A stretch of DNA of 37,994 nt from Nitrospirota bacterium (lineage in GTDB: Bacteria > Nitrospirota > Nitrospiria > JACQBW01). The stretch covers positions 1 through 37,994 of the forward strand of contig JACQBW010000021.1 of NCBI GenBank assembly GCA_016194305.1. Direction: 5' to 3'. The position numbers and the translations under genes are program-made. The number at the start of each line of letters is the position of its first letter. Positions within the stretch are counted from its first letter, which is position 1. Positions 34,664-37,994 of this stretch are shown in pieces. The notes under the pieces are model-generated. The model was not told where the DNA came from, searched no databases, and saw nothing but the letters and a program-made list of their open reading frames with translations.

Positions 34664-36504
34664 TAAAAGGGACGGATCGCTCTGACCATAAACTGCTGAC
34701 TCGTCGTCACCATCGGTCCGGTGTCGTTTCTCAAATAATTGAATTCAGTGCTCAGCATGAGTCTCCCCAATTGATGACTCAGCTTGGTTTGCCCCTCAAA
34801 CGTCTTCTGGGTATATTGATCTTCCCTGTCGTCGACCATTTCTTTGAGGCCGAACGCAAGATTCCCGTTGTCCCACGGCCTGACCGTACCTGTAAAATCG
34901 ATCGACGCGATATTGGCATCCCCGCCATAAAGTCCATTGGGATAGCTGATATGGGAATAGGTTCCCAATAACGTAAACATGCCTAAAAACTGATAGGTCC
35001 CATGGAAATCTTCCGATAGGGTTTTCCCCCCTTCAACACCATAACCACTGATATCGAGCCAGGTTAAAGTTCCATCTAAAAAAAGTGAATCGTTGTAAAA
35101 GAAAAAATTCCTGAAAAAATGGCTGTCCGCCGATGCGGACACCCGTGTCTCCTTTTGGTCATCGGATTCGGCCGGCACCTCCCTGTTAATAGAGGTCAGG
35201 GAACCATTCACTCCCAGATGAATAATCTGCGTCTGCGTGTTATCGATTCCGCCCGAAACGGAAAGTATCCGGTCTTTCGAGACCCCCAGTCCGGTCGATT
35301 GATTTTGGGCCATGCTGCCCGCCACGCTTCCATTGACCCGAATCAGGGCCAGCGTCCGATTATACGATAACGCGGAATTAATCAAAATCTGGCTATTTTT
35401 TGAACTCAGACCTCCTCCTTCAATCTCGGTCAATCCGAGTCCTCCTCCCAGTGTCAAGGTCCACCCAAACGCGGGACGTACAATGAGGGAGCTGTTCCCA
35501 AAAAGAGAGTCGGTCCTGGATGCGCTCGTTTCATACCGGGCAAACTGACCGTTGTTGAACCAGTCAAGATAACCGGTCGGATGGAAATTGAGGCCTCCTC
35601 CCATCAGATACCTTTTGAAGTCTCCCATCCCGGGAGATTCATTGAAATCAAGCCGGAGAGATCCATCCCAAAACTTGTTCGGAAGATAATATAAATTAAG
35701 ACCCGCCGCATTTTCCTGATAGAAATTGAATCCGGAAGAGGTTCCTCCGCGCGTCGCGTAATTCGCGTAGGCTCCCAGCGTCAGCGCCTTGGTCACCGCA
35801 CCGTTTAAATTAAAATTAACGCCATGGGACCAGAACGATTCGTCATTTAACTCATGGGTTTGATTGTAAAGGTATCGGGCATTCAGATTGAACTCCTGCC
35901 ATTTTCCTCCAGTATCCACTGACAGAAAGTCGGAATCGGACGTCGGAAAGAGTCCGTTCAGATCGCTGGTGTAGGTAGAATGGCTTCCGTTAATCCCGAT
36001 CCTCGGGAGGTACAAAGGCGAGTAGTACCAGCCGAACCCGTACGTGGTAATCGTATCGTGAGAGACAAAATCGAATTGGTTTTCCCGTTCCGTTTTCTGG
36101 GCATAAAGGGTTATCGGGGAGATCATGGGAAGTAAGGAAAGATTGATATTGTAATCTTTGACAATATAGCGCCGGGCCTGTTCCGAGTTTCCCGAATTGT
36201 CGGTCTGATCATCCACCCAGTTAATTCCCCCTGAAAAAAAACCAAGACGGGAATCCAGCAAATTCTCTGAATACCTCAAATTATACCTCTGTTCGATCTC
36301 ATGACTTGAATTTTTTACGCCATTCTGATCCATATCGCGGTAGATATATGCCCCTTCAATCGATCCGGTCAGGGCGCCATTCAAAAGTGCTGCCGCGCTT
36401 TGGTCTGGAAAAAAAAAGAGAATTAAACCGAAAATCCAAAAGGCGCTGAAAAAAGAGGACCGGAAGATTTTTAGAATCAGTTGTCGGCCTGCCGATGGCG
36501 TCAT
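34663..36504 (-). CDS. Outer-membrane beta-barrel protein (porin-like, cysteine-free)
   Basis: About 613 residues from the ATG at 36504; an in-frame TTG at 36534 would overlap the PpiC gene and add ten residues. A signal peptide ends Q-S-A-A-A. The rest alternates polar and hydrophobic residues with many aromatic strand ends and finishes in R-A-I-R-P-F, the C-terminal phenylalanine typical of BAM substrates. No cysteine was seen, so it lacks the N-terminal CXXC of MtrB-type porins. Between a PpiC-type isomerase and an NHL/cytochrome pair, it is a candidate outer-membrane conduit or anchor for the cytochromes. Function is inferred from context. Confidence 0.82.
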   Translation of the reverse strand: MTPSAGRQLILKIFRSSFFSAFWIFGLILFFFPDQSAAALLNGALTGSIEGAYIYRDMDQNGVKNSSHEIEQRYNLRYSENLLDSRLGFFSGGINWVDDQTDNSGNSEQARRYIVKDYNINLSLLPMISPITLYAQKTERENQFDFVSHDTITTYGFGWYYSPLYLPRIGINGSHSTYTSDLNGLFPTSDSDFLSVDTGGKWQEFNLNARYLYNQTHELNDESFWSHGVNFNLNGAVTKALTLGAYANYATRGGTSSGFNFYQENAAGLNLYYLPNKFWDGSLRLDFNESPGMGDFKRYLMGGGLNFHPTGYLDWFNNGQFARYETSASRTDSLFGNSSLIVRPAFGWTLTLGGGLGLTEIEGGGLSSKNSQILINSALSYNRTLALIRVNGSVAGSMAQNQSTGLGVSKDRILSVSGGIDNTQTQIIHLGVNGSLTSINREVPAESDDQKETRVSASADSHFFRNFFFYNDSLFLDGTLTWLDISGYGVEGGKTLSEDFHGTYQFLGMFTLLGTYSHISYPNGLYGGDANIASIDFTGTVRPWDNGNLAFGLKEMVDDREDQYTQKTFEGQTKLSHQLGRLMLSTEFNYLRNDTGPMVTTSQQFMVRAIRPF

Positions 36505-36520
36505 AGGGGTCGAATCTTTT

Positions 36521-37363
36521 CTATTTTTGCTCAATCTTGATGATCGCCTGACTTCTTAATTCCCTGATCCATTCTTCGGATCTTCTGGCCTCTTTTTCCT
36601 GAATCAGCCTTTTTTTCAATAGCTCCGGATTAATTTCTTCCCACAAATAGGGTTTCGGCGGAACTTTTTCTACGATTTGAATCAACGAAAAACCGTATAA
36701 GGTCTGAATCGGAGCGCTGACTTCTCCCACGTTAAGAGAAAAAGCTTCTTTTTCAAATTCCGCCATCGCCATTTTTCCCTGAAATTGAACTTTGAGATCA
36801 CCTCCAAAATATCTCGACTCGGGATCGGAGAATTTTTCGACAAGCGCTTCAAACCGCTCTCCCTGTTTTGCCCGTAGAGAGAGTTCCAACGCGTTCTGAT
36901 ATCCCGCTTTCCATCCCTCATTGGAACTGGAGGGGTCAACCCTCACTAAAAGGTGCCGCAATCGAACCCCCTCCGGGCTCATAAAATCGAGCGGATGCTC
37001 CCGATAGTAAATTCGGGCGTCCTCCTCGGAATAGAGCGACTTTTCATATACCTCTTTCCGAATCAGCTCATCCGGAGTCAAATTCCTTTTTTTTGCCTCC
37101 TGCACAACGAGTTCTTTTCCGATGAGGTGATCCAGGACATCCCTTTTGATCTCGTCCAGTCTCTCTGGAGAAAATTCACCATGCCCTAAACTCGACTTCG
37201 ATTTTTTGAGCTCTTCCTGGAATGCCGGGAAGCGAATGGGAGTACCATTGACTTCCGCAACAACTCGGGTCTCCTCTTGCTCCTCCGCAAAAATTCTAAT
37301 ACTCGTTCCGCTTATTAAAATAATGAATATAAAAAATACTATTTTTGATGACAACTTAAACAT
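36521..37363 (-). CDS. PpiC/SurA-like periplasmic peptidyl-prolyl isomerase
   Basis: This 280-residue protein has a signal peptide (ending I-R-I-F-A), an N-terminal SurA-like helical part with V-A-E-V-N-G-T-P-I and a single parvulin domain at about 130-240. Parvulin marks are R-L-R-H-L-L-V-R, F-G-G-D-L and Y-G-F-S-L-I-Q-I. Such proteins help fold outer-membrane and secreted proteins, and one dedicated to an operon usually serves its products, here the barrel and cytochromes. The ATG lies inside the end of the upstream cytochrome gene (25-nt overlap), and its stop overlaps the barrel gene's alternative TTG start. Confidence 0.92.
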   Translation of the reverse strand: MFKLSSKIVFFIFIILISGTSIRIFAEEQEETRVVAEVNGTPIRFPAFQEELKKSKSSLGHGEFSPERLDEIKRDVLDHLIGKELVVQEAKKRNLTPDELIRKEVYEKSLYSEEDARIYYREHPLDFMSPEGVRLRHLLVRVDPSSSNEGWKAGYQNALELSLRAKQGERFEALVEKFSDPESRYFGGDLKVQFQGKMAMAEFEKEAFSLNVGEVSAPIQTLYGFSLIQIVEKVPPKPYLWEEINPELLKKRLIQEKEARRSEEWIRELRSQAIIKIEQK

Positions 37364-37994
37364 AGGGCGCTGCTTGCGTTCCGATCGTTCATATTGGCTC
37401 CGGGCCGGTTCGGATCAGGTGCCCGTAAAAATCGTGAATTGTTGACGGTCATGGCAGAAACCGGATCCGTTAATGCCGGCTGTCCCAATGGCCGGCTGGC
37501 TTCATGCGGATTGTGACACGACGCACATTCGATATAGGGCGTATCGGGATTGGTCGGATCGGATGGATACGCCCGAAGCCGGTCTCTCTTGTCAGGCTGT
37601 AAAGCCCCATCCCGGGTAATCCAGAAAACATGGTTGGTCCCGGAGCCCGCGGCATGTCCGTCACCGCCGGGCGCGATATTGATATTGGAGAGGATCTGGG
37701 TAAATTGAGGATCCGAAGCAGGAATCGCCATTCCGACCGGATGATCGTCGGAAAGATCCGCCGTCAAATTGGGAAACGGGGAAGTGCCTCCGATATTCCC
37801 GTTGGGAGTCTTTCCGTCAGAACCAAAAAAGATAAAGCCGCCCGCCGTGTTATCCGTTCGATTCCCGGGTTTAAAGGTTTTAAGGGAAGGATCAACACCC
37901 GGACCCGAAAAATTTAAACCGATATTCACGCCCGGCCCTCCGGACTGAAGTTTATTGCTGACAAAATAACCTCCTGATCCCGGAGCATTGATCA
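37339..37994 (-). CDS. Multiheme c-type cytochrome, 5' end cut by window edge
   Basis: The frame is open to the right edge; the visible part is about 217 codons. It contains C-A-S-C-H-N-P-H (middle) and ends with C-L-S-C-H-Q-K. The segment N-A-P-G-S-G-G-Y-F at the right edge parallels N-K-P-G-S-G-G-Y-I after the second heme of the 12-heme cytochrome, so the two are related and more heme sites probably lie outside the window. A GTG at 37929 is an internal codon, not the true start. Its last codons overlap the PpiC gene by 25 nt. Confidence 0.9.
   Translation of the reverse strand, partial: INAPGSGGYFVSNKLQSGGPGVNIGLNFSGPGVDPSLKTFKPGNRTDNTAGGFIFFGSDGKTPNGNIGGTSPFPNLTADLSDDHPVGMAIPASDPQFTQILSNINIAPGGDGHAAGSGTNHVFWITRDGALQPDKRDRLRAYPSDPTNPDTPYIECASCHNPHEASRPLGQPALTDPVSAMTVNNSRFLRAPDPNRPGANMNDRNASSALCLSCHQK

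Overview
This window comes from a Gram-negative bacterium. The evidence is lipoprotein and Sec signals, a secretin with a pseudopilin, beta-barrel outer-membrane proteins, the non-mevalonate gene dxs and periplasmic multiheme c-type cytochromes. The gene content resembles metal-respiring or electron-exchanging Nitrospirota and Desulfobacterota-like lineages. That placement is an inference from content, not from a marker gene.

Layout. (1) 1-3501, minus: a very large secreted repeat protein (RCC1 propeller, Big_2 and IPT/TIG domains), cut off by the left edge. Its 5' leader carries a c-di-GMP-I (GEMM) riboswitch fused to an intrinsic terminator. (2) 3759-6294, minus: a compact cluster of a DUF47/PhoU-like protein, a PiT phosphate transporter, an unusual GroES-like protein and MarC. 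(3) 6403-10852, plus: envelope genes (DUF3015, DUF4105, a lipoprotein alpha/beta hydrolase, a half-size DUF3015 paralogue and a small membrane-anchored helical protein). (4) 10844-12282, minus: a lysine-rich small protein, a patatin-like phospholipase and a 56-residue DUF4177-like protein. (5) 12376-12655: tandem 119-bp MITE-like repeats with inverted ends. (6) 12662-20266, minus: xseB-ispA-dxs-tlyA, then a nucleotide-sugar epimerase, a TPR-secretin-cohesin protein and a GspG-like pseudopilin, with a good sigma70-type promoter in front of xseB. (7) 20329-37994, minus: nine tightly packed, mostly overlapping genes. In transcription order these are a multiheme cytochrome (cut by the right edge), a PpiC-type prolyl isomerase, a cysteine-free outer-membrane beta-barrel, a six-bladed NHL lipoprotein, a 12-heme cytochrome, a protein of about 2750 residues built of IPT, propeller-like and FN3 domains, a secreted unknown, and two SUMF1-fold proteins without the formylglycine-generating cysteines.

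How it fits together. Region 7 looks like one transcription unit for an extracellular or outer-membrane electron-transfer assembly: cytochromes, a barrel, a folding helper, a propeller lipoprotein and a giant surface scaffold. Region 1 is a second, separately controlled giant surface protein, whose leader suggests it is switched by cyclic di-GMP, the usual signal for attachment. The two giant proteins share a design: in each, a complete domain or domain array appears to be inserted inside a split Ig-like domain (RCC1 propeller inside Big_2; three similar domains inside an IPT domain). The cytochrome-giant-SUMF1 operon and the riboswitch-controlled RCC1 protein are the most promising parts for new biology.
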